A stretch of DNA of 64,000 nucleotides from Hymenopus coronatus. Taxonomy: Eukaryota; Arthropoda; Insecta; Mantodea; Hymenopodidae. Position numbers and translations under genes: made by a program. The notes beneath the pieces were generated by a model. The model worked only from the letters and a program-made list of their open reading frames with translations, did no database searches and was not told the DNA's origin. Each line of letters begins with the position of its first letter. Within the stretch, counting starts at the first letter, position 1. This document shows positions 1-10,077 of this stretch, piece after piece. Where the stretch lies: assembly GCA_030762935.1 (NCBI GenBank), contig CM060895.1, positions 32,168,501-32,232,500 of the forward strand, written 5' to 3'.

Positions 1-340
1 TTATGTTATATACCTTTTGTTCTTGGAGTTGATCGTTTTTGAGATGTTTCTTTATTTTGGATTCACTTTTAAAAAACTTACTTTTCTCATACAAGGAACT
101 TGTCAACTTTTGTCCATACAAACAAAGGAACTTCAACCACATAGCAACCAGCTTTTGACTATCACTTTAACCTATGGTTCTCCCTTATTTCCCATCTACT
201 TACAAGGTAGCAAGGAATAACACTATTTCTGTTAATTTTTTCAATTAGCATGAAGTAATTAGAAGCATAAGCTTTTTAACAATAGTTTTTTTTTGCAGAG
301 ATGTAGAGAAAGTATGTGAATGGAACACGTAAGATTTTTT
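1..340 (+). mobile_element. HL870 element, distal half, cut by window edge
   Basis: This is the right-hand half of a dispersed ~870-bp element. It starts within the segment that in other copies reads TTTATGTTATATACATTTTT and runs to the usual end, TGTAGAGAAAG followed by TATGTGAATGGAACACG and a T-run at 334-340. It encodes nothing recognisable; open frames here are short and differ between copies. The left half lies outside the window. Confidence 0.88.
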
Positions 341-1183
341 GTAGAGCAAACAATATCAGACATTCCCTTTATTAATTTCAATTTTATTAAAATGTTTCTC
401 AAACGGGAAGTCATCACCCATTTCATATTTGTTTTACTCATGACCGTGGAAAGATGACCTAATTTGAATAACAATGGTATAGAGACAGTTTAAAAAGATT
501 TGACCATTTCTTTAGTCAAGTGCATTCCCTTATCTCCCTTTTAATTATAGAGAACTTAAGTATTGACATGTTTAAAAGTATATTTAAATAATAAATAATA
601 AGTCTTCTGCCTATAATGATAATATATGGGATTAAAGAGAGAATTTTAGATATTTATTTTCTTCTGTTGAATATAGAAGCTGCTGGTAGGCAAATATTAT
701 ATTACAGAAATAAAACAATAATATTAAAGAAAAACAACAATAATTAAATAACATTAAAATTAAAACCTCGGGAAATACACAAAGGGTAAAAAGCAAGCGT
801 CAAAATAGCAAACAATTAAATGGTAAAATAACAGAGGCCAAATATTAAAATGTTACTCTTAAAAGTACATAACAAAAATCTGATCAGTTACATTCACATG
901 CATTTCTCTGCCCTGAATGGTTTCAAACTTTTCCCACGGAAAATATATTTCTACTTCATTTTAATGGAAGTAAACCTTTGCAGAAATAGTTAAGAGTCCA
1001 CTTTCGTTATAGATACAAAGGAATAGAAATAACAAATATTTAAAACTGGGCGCTATACGGGAAGTTAATGAACTACAGCGAAATAATGTAGGTAAGAGAT
1101 TATAGACGTGTCAGATATATGTAAGAAATATTGATTTTCAGCAACTCGTTATTCGCGTTCTCAAGATTTACTGTGATGGCAGT
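341..1183. other. AT-rich spacer, nothing recognised
   Basis: No open frame, splice-flanked segment or known repeat could be supported. The stretch is strongly AT-rich with short A-runs near 690-760. Confidence 0.5.
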
Positions 1184-1468
1184 GTCGCCCTCCGTGGCGT
1201 AATGCTTACCACGTTAACTTTATATACCCTGGGTCGCGGGTTCAAACCCGGCGGAGGAAGTTGGCTTTTTTTTGGACGTAAAAATTCTTAGCATGGTTTC
1301 CTTCGGAAGCGAATTAAAGCCGTTGGTCCCGTGTCGTTGATTTAAGGCACGTAAAAGAACCCCCAGCCTGATTAAGAGATCTCTGAGCAATATTTAGCGG
1401 TCTTTCACTCCCAGTATAGAATTGCAAACTGAGAATCAGAGCGTCCATAAATAAAACTACATTGCATT
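1184..1468 (+). mobile_element. tRNA-derived SINE, family A
   Basis: The left end is a tRNA-like head: a box-A-like GTGGCGTAATGC near 1193 and a box-B-like GGTTCAAACCC near 1240, the two halves of a polymerase III internal promoter. The body carries the family-A signatures CCGTTGGTCCCGTGTCG and GGCACGTAAAAGAACC, and the 3' end is the typical AGCGTCCATAAATAAAAC. It is about 285 bp, as in the other six copies. It diverges more than the copy at 5155 and no clear target-site duplication is visible, so it is probably older. It would depend on a LINE for mobility. Confidence 0.88.
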
Positions 1469-1789
1469 TCGCTTGACAGTGTGACAATTTCCTTGGAATA
1501 ACTTCCTTCTTGCGTTACGTAACCTGCTCTATATGCCTTTATTTAATTGTTCGTATGGCTTAACGCCAAAAAGTGATCAAAGGTCATAGGTTCGTTTCCT
1601 GCCATGGATTTAACTATACGAAGAAATGCTGGCTATTGTGCGAAGTTAAATGTCAGAACCATTACACCAGAAAGGTACACTCTTCAACTTTCTCTAAACG
1701 TACTATCTACCTTCATACTAGGATTGGCTGATAATTCCCGGGCCTCTCTATGAAAATAGCATTTAATTTAATTTTTGTTTTTATTCTCA

Positions 1790-2835
1790 ACTTAAACTCC
1801 AGAAAGGCTAATACATTTGTCATATCGGTGTTCTAATTTAATTAAACCATCTCTGTAGTGCGATTTATCAAGGTCCTCAAAATGTCTGTTTACCGTATCA
1901 ATGATTTCCTCGTTGTCAAATCTTCGTTCTCCAAAAATTGTTTTGAGGTTTGGGAACATGTGGTAGACACTTGGTGCTAGATTTGGCGAATAGGATGGAT
2001 GTTATAGCAATTAGAACTTTAATTCGCACATTTTTCCCATTGTAATGACTGAACGGTGGGCCGGAGCATTGTCGCGATGAAACAAACAATTTCTTTTTTC
2101 TTTCCCCCCCCAAATGAGGTCTTTTTATTTTTACCTCCTCTCTCAAACGTTGCAGTAAGTTTGCGTTGTAGTCACCAGTGATACTTTTACCCTTTTCCAA
2201 GTAATCAATAAAAATAATTCCCTGTGCATCCTAGAAAACACTTGCCATAACCTTGTTAGCTAACAAAATTGACTTTGCCCTTTTTGGAGTTGGTTCACCT
2301 GGCGCAATCCACTGCTTTGACTATGATTTACTTTCTGGAGTGTAGTGATGTATCCAAGTTTCATCCATAGTAATAAGCTGTCTCAAAAATTCTCTGGAAT
2401 ATTTGTGGTAGAGCTCCACATTCTTAACAGAAACAGTTTTTCTTTGCAACTTTTGATCAGGTGTCAACAAACGCGACACCCATCTTGCACAGATCTTGTG
2501 AAAGAACAAAACATTACTTAAAATATTACCTGTACATTCTTTTGATATGTTTACAGCCTCTGCTATCTCAAAACAACTTTAATCTAGGGTCTTCCAGTAC
2601 TAAACGATGATCTCTGGAGTTGTCACATATACAGGGCGTCCAGAGCGAGGCTCATCACTAGTGCTCATACGTCCCATTTTAAACTCTGCAACCCATCTTT
2701 TAATTATTGAATATGAAGGGGCAGAGTCTTTTAATGTACTACCCATTTTCTCCTTGGTTTCTTTAGGCGTTAAAGTCTTTCAAAAGAAAGTATTTAATCA
2801 CTGCTCGTTTTTTCCAATTCCTCCATTTTCGTGAA
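1790..2835 (-). pseudogene. Decayed mariner transposase (DD34D type)
   Basis: Read on the minus strand, about 1.04 kb covers nearly a whole ~345-residue mariner transposase, broken by several frameshifts and stops. Near 2600-2720 lies the N-terminal helix-turn-helix part with a SGRP motif. At 2321-2509 comes the linker and first catalytic block with MDETWIHHYTPESKS. At 1916-2320 come KVMASVFWDAQGI and IDYLEKGK. The second catalytic block HRDNAPAH lies near 2060-2080 in a shifted frame. The third block reads YSPNLAPSVYHMF instead of the family's YSPDLAPSDY form, so the last catalytic aspartate is replaced by valine. Such enzymes cut and paste DNA at TA sites; this copy cannot. I could not identify the terminal inverted repeats. 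Confidence 0.93.
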
Positions 2836-2994
2836 AACTCGAAAGTTGTCTTGTTTAAAATGCTATCATTCGAAAACCAAACAAGCTATTGACCTGTTAC
2901 TATGGATACAAGCTAGTCTAGAGTTAAACTGTACAATGCTGTCGTCTAACTGACCTAGTGATGTCATATCTGTGTGAGGCTCAGCTGACCCTCG

Positions 2995-3088
2995 TAGTGG
3001 ATAGAGAAGGTATTGTATTGCACCAAAAATTCGATATGGAGATTTCATCGGAAATACATGTTTTGGGTCCCCTTGAACAAAAAAAAAA
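2995..3088 (+). mobile_element. HL870 fragment (palindrome-side end)
   Basis: The segment GGATAGAGAAGGTATTG, then CACCAAAAATTCGATA, then TTTTGGGTCCCC matches the first ~100 bp of the family after the palindrome. It stops at an A-run where other copies continue into the GT tract. Confidence 0.8.
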
Positions 3089-4019
3089 TTAAATATATAC
3101 GTGTATGATCCCACAGAAAGAAGGTAAACACAATATGTAATTAAAGTCCTTACCTTTCATAATGGCAACACTCGTTTTTAATAACAAGGAAATGATTACT
3201 AACAAAAAATACAACAAAATGTATTTTCGGCTTTAGCTCTTATATAAGGAGGACATAAAAAGGTAGCATAAAATCGCGGCGTATCAACCACAAAGATCCA
3301 ATGTCATCTTCACTCTCAAATTAAAGGTACATTTAAAAAGGCATTGTCAAAAATTCTGGCCTGTAGTTTTGGTCCAAAGTTCCTTCATTCCGCAAACGTA
3401 GGCTTCTCACTCTGTGTAAGTATTAAAGCAAACAAAAATTGAAAGACAAGTCAAAATAATTAAACAACCTTTACGGATTGTTCGCAACATGTACGGATGA
3501 TAAGGTCTTTTTACGACTTTACGTTTTCGGCTTTGTGGAAAGTGCAAAAAATGTTCAGCTTAGACGTGCTAAAGCGTTACATTCCATTGCATTATACTGT
3601 CACTTAGGATCACTGTCGAATATACGCCTATAATTAGTATATAACGCCAGCCAGAGATTAAATGTGCATCCATCCACCACGACCATGCTCTTCATTGACT
3701 TTTTTTTTATTTCTATTTATAGATAAAATTACATTTTTAGTATAAAAACAAGGATATAAACTTGAACCATAAATTGACTCAGACAACCATGGTAATTTCA
3801 CTGCGTGACACTGGTGCTAAATGGTCACTTTCCCTCCATCTTTCCCTGGTTTGGATGCTCCATCCTAGTGGCAGAAACAACGGCCCTGTTAGTCTGGTGA
3901 TTATATTACCGTTAGAGCTAGATGATTTGGATTCTCCTTTTCTGTTCAGAATAGAAGCAGAAAACATTAATCGCAAGCTACCTGTAAGGAAGTCAATACA
4001 TCTCGCTCCTTGTTACACA
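3089..4019. other. Spacer, possible 3' part of the adjacent non-LTR relic
   Basis: No gene is supported. A 141-codon plus-strand open frame at 3762-4187 and its antisense 65-codon partner lie over the expected 3' side of the minus-strand non-LTR relic at 4020-4610; neither matches a family I recognise. Confidence 0.4.
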
Positions 4020-4610
4020 TCGAGACATGCAATCTGTGCCGCGCACCGTTTCGCCATGGGCGACGTTAATTTGGCTAAGTGTAGTCGCTCTTTTCTGAAC
4101 AGCCTTTTGAAAGTGACGACGTTCTTATTGGTCTCTGTGAACACAAAATACTGGTACCCCAAGGCAAACCATATTTGTAGAAGTTAATATTTTGCGTCAC
4201 TAGATTGCAACTGGAGAAAGAGGCCATATAGTTCTGTACGCATCTGCGTTGGGAACAGTTTTGCAAATTCTGTTGTCCAGTTCCATAGCTGTTGGACCTC
4301 CACACATTGTGTGAGTCGATGCCTCGGTGTGTCTAGCCTACCACACATCTGGCATAAGGGACTCTGAACCAGATTATGCCAGTACTTCTTTTCTTCTGTT
4401 GGGATAATTTCATGTATCAGGGCGTGTGCTTGCACCTTCCATTCTGTTGGTATGTACGGGGTCCTGAACGCCTTCCAAATTGTACTACAATTGTTATTCG
4501 GATACTTTACTTGACTTCCAGATAATTTCACCTTTTTTGTGAGTAAATATTTATACAGTATCCTTATCCTTATTCCCGCTATCACATCTCTCAGGGAAGC
4601 AGAAAGACTC
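4020..4610 (-). pseudogene. C-terminal fragment of a non-LTR retrotransposon polyprotein
   Basis: A 133-codon minus-strand frame (4585-4184) carries a Cys/His cluster, CQMCGRLDTPRHRLTQC (CxxC-x7-H-x4-C), after a stretch TEWKVQAHALIHEIIPTEEK. This cysteine-rich knuckle downstream of the reverse transcriptase is typical of non-LTR polyproteins. The frame is stopped by TAA at 4184-4186, after which the same frame continues as a plausible tail (FALGYQYFVFTETNK) to about 4020. No reverse transcriptase block is present, so this is a 5'-truncated, inactive copy. The clade is not determinable from this piece. Confidence 0.72.
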
Positions 4611-5142
4611 TGCTACATAGCGTGCTAATTTTAAAATGTAATTGTACCCTTAAACAGTAGTAATCATCAGTAAATGGGCGCAAACATTCAGTAATGAACG
4701 ACCTTATTACCCTATTATCAGTTTTCATTGCGACGTTGTAGTAATATGCTGAAATTCATTGTTTCTTTAAGGAGTAATTTAGTTATTCAATAAATGCAAT
4801 TTCTGACTTGATCTACATCCTAGAGTTGGACTTTGTGTCTAATAAACAGGATCCACAGATTCCAATGTAATAAACCTCAAACATACATTAATACTCTGTA
4901 ATCCCATTTATTTTTGTGCGTGAGCAGTCGGTGGACTACAAAAAGAAATATTTCATTGCTCCAGATATCAGAACAACTAAATACAAAAATGCCCTTTCCA
5001 AGGCTATTGAGAAGCAGATTTCTTTGCTTCCAACACCAATTGCAACATCGAGTCGAAAGACGTTGCAATGCTTTGTCTTTCAGGAAACATTTTCAATTTT
5101 CTGTCAAGTACAATTATCTTATTTAAAATTTTAATACAACAC
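4611..5142. other. Spacer, nothing recognised
   Basis: Overlapping short frames on both strands (4877-5264) disagree with each other and have no family match. No repeat family of this window is present until the SINE at 5155. Confidence 0.45.
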
Positions 5143-5154
5143 GACGTTAACATA

Positions 5155-5445
5155 GTCGCCCTCCGTGGTGTAATGGTTACCATGCTAATTTCATATACCC
5201 AAGGTCGCGGGTTCAATCCTGGCGGAGGTCGATGGATTTTTTCGGGTGTAAAAATCCTTAGCATGGCTTCTTTCGGAAAGGAATTAAAGCCGTTGGTCCC
5301 GTATCATAGATTTACGGCACGTAAAAGAACCTCAATCCTGGTAGAGAGGCCTCTGAGCAAAATTAAGCGGTCTTTCACGCCCAATTTAGCCTCAGCAGTT
5401 AAAAGAGTGTCCATAAATAACACGCCATTTACATTTATTTTATTT
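5155..5445 (+). mobile_element. tRNA-derived SINE, family A, with 12-bp TSD
   Basis: This is the clearest SINE insertion in the window. The head has box A (GTGGTGTAATGGTTA) and box B (GGTTCAATCC); the body has the usual CCGTTGGTCCCG and GTAAAAGAACC signatures; the tail is T/A-rich. The 12-bp direct repeat GACGTTAACATA lies at 5143-5154 and again at 5446-5457, an exact target-site duplication of LINE-style retrotransposition. The body is 291 bp. The plus-strand frame across it (5068-5475) is an accident of the insertion, not a gene. Confidence 0.96.
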
Positions 5446-5538
5446 GACGTTAACATAAATATGCTGATGGTGTGACTGAGTAGAGAAATATAGTAAATGT
5501 ACATAACATGAGGGTTCGAAGTTTAATATAGGCAATTA

Positions 5539-6131
5539 CAGTTGAAACTCACGTATACGTTATTCACTTTAACATTTTTCGCACATATACGCTAGAAGTT
5601 GAGACCAGTCGTTCTCCATTAAATTTTTGCTCAATTATACATTTTGGTTATAAGTTTTCTCGGTAATGCCTCATTTTTTCTGATCCCCAAACACAAAATG
5701 TATCCATGTATACGTTTTTAAAAAAAACATATGGTGATATGCTTGCTGTGTACAGCCTTGGAATTCCTGGTTTGCAGTTTTCATTGACTCTTATAGTTTC
5801 ATTGTCATATAGTTCTAACAATCTATTAACCTTGGTTCAAACAGTCACTTCACTGCTTTAAGTCGAGTATTGCTAGTGTGCTGTTTTTATTGTTATTTAT
5901 CCTTTCGTTGTCATATTGCCCCAGCAGTCACTTATCTATTTTATGTGGAGTTTCGAGCTACAAACAGAAGAAACATGTGTGAGTACCAATCTGCAAGGAA
6001 GAAAACAAGAATTTTCTTAACTCTTGGTGAAAAATTAAAAATTCTGGATGAAGTGCATAGCAGAAGAGAAAATCAGTTACACGTTTTCTTAATTATACAG
6101 TATTTTAGTAGTCTCCCTTGAGATTCCACTG
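5539..6131 (+). mobile_element. Deleted pogo/Tigger-like DNA transposon
   Basis: The left end CAGTTGAAACTCACG follows a TA (5537-5538), and the right end TTGAGATTCCACTG is followed by TA (6132-6133). The ends are imperfect inverted repeats beginning CAGT, as in pogo/Tigger elements, flanked by the TA duplication that family makes. Inside, 5975-6076 encodes the start of a CENP-B-type helix-turn-helix. At 593 bp it is far shorter than an autonomous element and lacks the DDE catalytic part, so it is an internal deletion derivative. Confidence 0.62.
5975..6076 (+). pseudogene. N-terminal fragment of pogo/Tigger transposase
   Basis: Starting at the ATG at 5975, about 34 codons read MCEYQSARKKTRIFLTLGEK followed by LKILDEVHSRRE. 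This matches the basic start and the 'LTLxEKLKI(I/L)' first helix of the CENP-B/psq helix-turn-helix that binds pogo termini. The frame stops soon after, and the second helix-turn-helix and DDE domain are missing. It lies inside the 593-bp pogo-like element and cannot encode an active enzyme. Confidence 0.55.
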
Positions 6132-6229
6132 TATTTATTTCCAACGGATACAAAAGAGAAATTTGCTACTTAGTTACACCCACTGTACTTCAAAGTTTCA
6201 GCACCATTGTGTAACATTTGTTGCTAGGG

Positions 6230-6520
6230 AAGTGAATGTTGTAGAAAACCTTTAATAGCATATGTTGTGTTGATAATTCGAATCGAGTGGTCCATTGTCT
6301 GATAAATCTCTTGAAAAGTTCTGAAGCGAATGTCTCGAAATGGTTACTTCATCTTCAGAATCAAGTGAAAAGCACAAGGGCTTAATCTGAGGAGTATGGT
6401 GGATGGTACAGCACTTCCCAACCCCACCGATCTACAGTCACACGCACCTTGTACGGTATGCGGCCGAGCATTGTTGAGCAAAATGTTGAATGGGTTCTGC
6501 AGAAAGTGTCACTGCTTCTT
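6230..6520 (-). pseudogene. Second mariner transposase relic (catalytic centre fragment)
   Basis: On the minus strand about 6480-6390 reads ILLNNARPHTVQG and, after a frameshift, WGWEVLYHPPYSSD. These correspond to the second (LLQDNARPHT) and third (HPPYSPDLAPSD) catalytic blocks of a mariner group distinct from the 1.79-2.84 kb copy. Asp of the second block is Asn here, the 'SPDLAPSD' block is followed by a stop, and frames shift between blocks. It is short, old and non-functional. It abuts the HL870 copy at 6548. Confidence 0.6.
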
Positions 6521-6547
6521 TCTCAAAGCTGGTTGTAGATTATTTTC

Positions 6548-7315
6548 CAAAAAATCTCATGTGTTCCATTCACATGGCTTTCTCTATATCACTGCAACAA
6601 ATTATTCTATCTATTTCATCTAATGGAGCAAAAATTAGCAGAAATAGTCTTATTGCTTGATTCCTTGTTAGTAGAAGTGAAATAAGGGGGCACCATAGGT
6701 TAAAGTGATAGTCAAAAGCTGGTTGCTCTGCGACAAGTTCCTTTGTTTGTATGGACACGAGTTCACAAAGTCCTGTATGAGAAAAGTATGTCTTTATAGC
6801 TGAAAAAACAAGGAATATCTCAAAAACAATCAACTCCACGAAAAAACTGTATATAACATAAATTGTGTGTTTTAAGGTGCTCTACATTTTTTCAGAGACT
6901 ATTCCCAGAAAATTCAAAATATACATTTTATTTGTCATGTAAATATCTTTAATAAACGATGTTTTAATGAAAATCTTTAGAGCCATTTTTTAGAAAATCA
7001 AAATTTTCGAAAAAATGTTCCATGTAAAGGGTAGTTTGGAGTGGGGGGATTTTTGTAAAAATCTTCGTGTTGCATCCCTGGAAGATACTAAACTTGAACA
7101 CCAAGTTTGGTATTTTACCGACTTTTCATTTTTGAGTTATCGTGTTCACGGACACGCAGACCAGGGACCTTTTCCTGAAAATAGTTTTTTTGGATACAGG
7201 AGACCCTAAAACATTTATTTCCAGTGAAATCTCGGTATCGATTTTTTTGGTGGAGTGCAATATCTTCTATATACACTATACACTACATATGTATCACGTA
7301 AAGAGAAAGTAAAAG
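6548..7315 (-). mobile_element. HL870 element, near full length
   Basis: The copy starts with an A-run and ATGTGTTCCATTCACATGG (the hairpin end) and ends at AAGAGAAAGTAAAA after a weakened palindrome. It is shortened in the GT/CA region, where only TTCACGGACACGCAGACC remains. Minus-strand pseudo-frames are not conserved with other copies. Confidence 0.9.
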
Positions 7316-7448
7316 GAACAGTATTGCGAATTGAGGTTTGCTGTGGAGGAACTTTAGGCGTTAGGATAACACCATCACAGTCGTTCACGAGTAGCACTGA
7401 CTTTTACATTGCTGGGATTGTGACTGGAGTTTTATTTTTGGCTGGTCA

Positions 7449-7507
7449 GTTTCTACTTTCTCTTGGGTTCCCCTGAATCCAAAAAAATGCATTTTTGGAA
7501 AAAGGTC

Positions 7508-7541
<34 letters not shown>

Positions 7542-8146
7542 TGGACAGTATATCTCAAAAACGAAAAGACCGCTAAATACCAAACTTGATATTTAAGTTT
7601 GGTATCTTGCAAGGATGTGACGCCCAACTACCCTTTACATGGAGCTTTTTTCGAAATTGTTTATTTTCTCAAAAATGTAACGATTTTGATTAAGATATCG
7701 TATATTAAGGATATTTACCTCAAAAATAAAATGTATATCTTGAATTTTCTGGGAATATCCTCTGAAGACTACTTTATTCTGGATGAATTTTACGGAATTT
7801 CGCATAACTGCTAAACAGTAAGAGATGGACAAAAACTTACCACACAAAAGGTGTTGAGCACATTAAAACACATTAAAATTTATTTCATATATATTTTTTT
7901 TTCATGGAGTTTATCGTTCTTGAGATATCCCTTGCTTTTGTTTTCTGCTTTGAAAAATTTAGTTTTCTCATACAGGAATTTGTCAACTTCTGTCCATACA
8001 GTTAAAGAAACTTCAGTCACATAGCAACCAGCTTTCGACTATCACTTTAACCTATGGTACTCCCTTATTTTCCTTCTGCTTACAAGGAAGCAAGTAATAA
8101 GACTATTGCTGCTGTTTTTCTCGATTAGCATGAAGTAAATAGAAGC
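7449..8146 (+). mobile_element. HL870 element, palindrome deleted, long GT tract
   Basis: The copy begins CTACTTTCTCTT and then jumps directly to GGGTTCCCCTGAATCC, so the ~40-bp palindrome and the following ~70 bp are missing. A clean (GT)n tract at 7508-7541 follows. The copy ends within the AGTAAATAGAAGC segment, short of the usual hairpin end, where an inverted fragment starts. Confidence 0.88.
7508..7541 (+). repeat. (GT)n microsatellite inside an HL870 copy
   Basis: About 17 uninterrupted GT units occupy the position where all long HL870 copies carry a GT/GTCC-type tract, so the microsatellite arrived with the element. Confidence 0.95.
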
Positions 8147-8336
8147 TACTTTTCGTTTTCGAGTTATCGTGTTCACGGACAAACACGGAGCTTTTTCTGA
8201 AAATGCTTTTTTTGGATACAGGGGGTCCTAAAACATGTATTTCCCGTGAAATCTCGGTATCGAAATTTTGGTTGAATAAAATACTTCTCTATCCCTATGT
8301 ACATTGAACATATGGGGCTAGAGAATGTAAAAAAAT
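8147..8336 (-). mobile_element. HL870 fragment, inverted, abutting the previous copy
   Basis: TTTTCGTTTTCGAGTTATCGTGTTCACG through to AGAATGTAAAAAAA is the palindrome-side third of the element in reverse orientation. It joins the plus-strand copy without spacer, giving a tail-to-internal inverted junction. Confidence 0.85.
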
Positions 8337-8758
8337 AAGCAAGTTAAGAATGTTGCGATATCCTATCCAGCTTTGTGTGAAAATCAGGAAGAAAGAAAGT
8401 GGAGGGGGGGGGGGGAGAATTCTCAATGTTTTGGTAAGATTGGAACCTGAGTCGAGCATCTTGGAACTTACGCTAACGCCGCGCGTTAATCACATACGTT
8501 AGTGCTTAGCTTTAACTTGTAGCGCCAAAGTCTGTTATGTTGATGTGCAATAGATGAGTCTCGGGAACGATGTTTTCAAGTTATACTGTAATCTGCGGGT
8601 TGCATAAAACCAGAGAATAAGGGGCAGGTGAACCACCTTGTATATGTATAAATGTACGCAGTCTATATGTGTAGCAGTCGCAGAAACATTCTGTATTTCC
8701 TTTAGCAGACAACTTATGCATTTCAATTTGTGATTTTTTCCAGCAGGAGCGTACTCAC
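8337..8758. other. Intron of the Dpr-like gene, nothing else recognised
   Basis: A short C/G-poor stretch with a G-run at 8404-8416 precedes the splice donor at 8758-8753 (minus strand). No repeat of the window's families is visible. Confidence 0.45.
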
Positions 8759-9222
8759 CGTCTTGTCGTGGAGCATGCCGATCTTGCACTCCAGGCGCAC
8801 AGTGGATCCCACCCTGGCCGTCACGTTCTCCAAGTCGGGTCCATCCTCGAAGTAAGGACCCCAACGTGACCCGGGATGGTGGTAATGTGGCACAGGTGGC
8901 AGACGGGGAGGAGGCGGCGGGAAATTGAACACACTTGCTTGCGTGGTGCTCATCACAGTCGCCGCTTCGCTCGTTGTTGACGCTGACGGTGTCGCCGATA
9001 TGAAGAGACTACTGTTGTGTGTGGAAATGTGAGCATGTGATGCCAGTGCCGTGTTTAGTGTGGTGGTGGCTGTCCTCTGGGGCGGCAGTGTCACCGCCAC
9101 AGCAACCATCTTCGCTGACCCAGTCATCAGCAGGGAGGCGGCAGTGAGAATGGAAGGCATCACCACGGTGGAGGCGGCGTCCTCTGGCGGCGCTGATGGA
9201 GACGCAATAAGCGTCTCGTTAT
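8759..9222 (-). CDS. dpr20: Internal exon of a Dpr-family Ig protein (Dpr20-like)
   Basis: On the minus strand 464 bp are open and GC-rich, unlike the surroundings. The acceptor is a pyrimidine-rich TTTTCTTCCTTGTTGAAG ending at 9223; the donor is ACG|GTGAGT, with GT at 8758-8757. The reading frame enters in phase 1 and leaves in phase 0. The ~154 residues start as a Ser/Thr/Ala-rich linker, pass a [11 protein letters not shown] segment, and end with [19 protein letters not shown], then [16 protein letters not shown]. The last part matches the opening of the first Ig domain of insect Dpr proteins: the GPxFED lead-in, an N-glycosylation site NVT, the B-strand cysteine in LEC, and a break before VSW as in dpr genes. 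Dpr proteins are cell-surface partners of DIP proteins in neuronal wiring. The closest remembered relative is Dpr20, which also has a long low-complexity N-terminal part. The next exon (VSW onward) is not in the window and should lie left of position 1. Confidence 0.68.
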
Positions 9223-9529
9223 CTTCAACAAGGAAGAAAACATCCAATTAGTTTCACCTGCTAACATAACGTGGGCTTCCCTAGAACTCAGGGCTACACT
9301 TTTTGTGTAACATTGGAGAGAGTGGTGCTTTCGTGTTTACAATCTTTCAAGGTAGAGGTATCTCACTGATATCCCAATAAAATTAATCACAATGGAAACG
9401 TCAGGTGTAATCAAAATTTACTGCACCCATTTTAACAATAGTGGTAATTATACATGTTGGAGAGTCTTATATATAATGGTGTAATGATGAATAGGAGAGG
9501 AAACACAGGTATACTGTATTCAAAAAGAG
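9223..9529. other. Intron, nothing recognised
   Basis: AT-rich DNA between the exon's acceptor and the next HL870 copy; no frame or repeat could be supported. Confidence 0.45.
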
Positions 9530-9767
9530 AATTTTAAGAAAAATCTGTCTGTCTGTGTGTATGTGAGCGCGATAACTCAAAAACGAAAAGTAAGTTAAAT
9601 ACAAAACTTGATTTGCAGGTTAAGTATCTTCCTAAGTTCGAAGGTTTTCAAGAAAACCACCCCACTCCAAACTATTATTTTACGTGGAAAAATTTCCAAA
9701 AAATTCTATTTTCTCAAAAATGGCTCTAATAATTTTGTTTTGAATATCGCTTATTAAAGATAATTAT
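9530..9767 (+). mobile_element. HL870 copy, left part, split by a SINE
   Basis: From the GT-tract region (CTGTCTGTCTGTGTGTATG) through AACTCAAAAACGAAAAG to TTATTAAAGATAATTAT. The copy is interrupted by the SINE at 9768-10077 and resumes at 10078; the first ~130 bp are missing. Confidence 0.88.
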
Positions 9768-10077
9768 TCGTTCGTAATCGGCTTACCCCATCCCACTGGT
9801 ATGCAAGACTGACACCCCCAACGGTACGAAACTATTGAATTGAGAGCCTGGAACGAATGGTCCGCTCGTAGGCAGGCATGAGCGCGAGGAAGTGAATGAT
9901 ATGCAAGGGAAATAGGTGATAGGAAAGATGAGGATGGAGCAATTGGCGGAATGAGTGGCGGGAGAAAATCTCCCCAGACGCAGTTTGGTCCACCACAATT
10001 CCCATATGCGGGCGCTGGGATCGAATTCGGACCGCCTAGCTGGAAGGCGAGTAGTCTACTCGGCCACGGTGCCACCT
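9768..10077 (-). mobile_element. tRNA-derived SINE (Leu/Ser-like head) nested in HL870
   Basis: On the minus strand the unit begins GGTGGCACCGTGGCCGAGTA (box A TGGCCGAGTA) and has a box-B-like AATTCGATCCC. The ~310-bp body reads into C/T-rich sequence. It sits inside an HL870 copy and is flanked by imperfect 15-bp direct repeats: 9753-9767 (ATTAAAGATAATTAT) and 10078-10092 (ATTACAGATACTTAT), 13 of 15 identical, a target-site duplication. The head resembles that of family B (63051, 43401) but the body differs. Confidence 0.8.

Noticed and set aside
3762..4187. 141-codon plus-strand frame
   Set aside because: Antisense to the non-LTR relic region, with no family match or splice signals.
5155..5230. 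Possible genuine tRNA gene from boxes A and B
   Set aside because: The same head occurs with the same ~215-bp body in six other places, has no stable cloverleaf that I can write and carries a target duplication: it is a SINE.
5068..5475. 135-codon frame
   Set aside because: Runs across a family-A SINE and its duplication, and is absent from other copies.
9051..9251. Plus-strand frame over the Dpr-like exon
   Set aside because: Antisense shadow of the exon, without splice sites.
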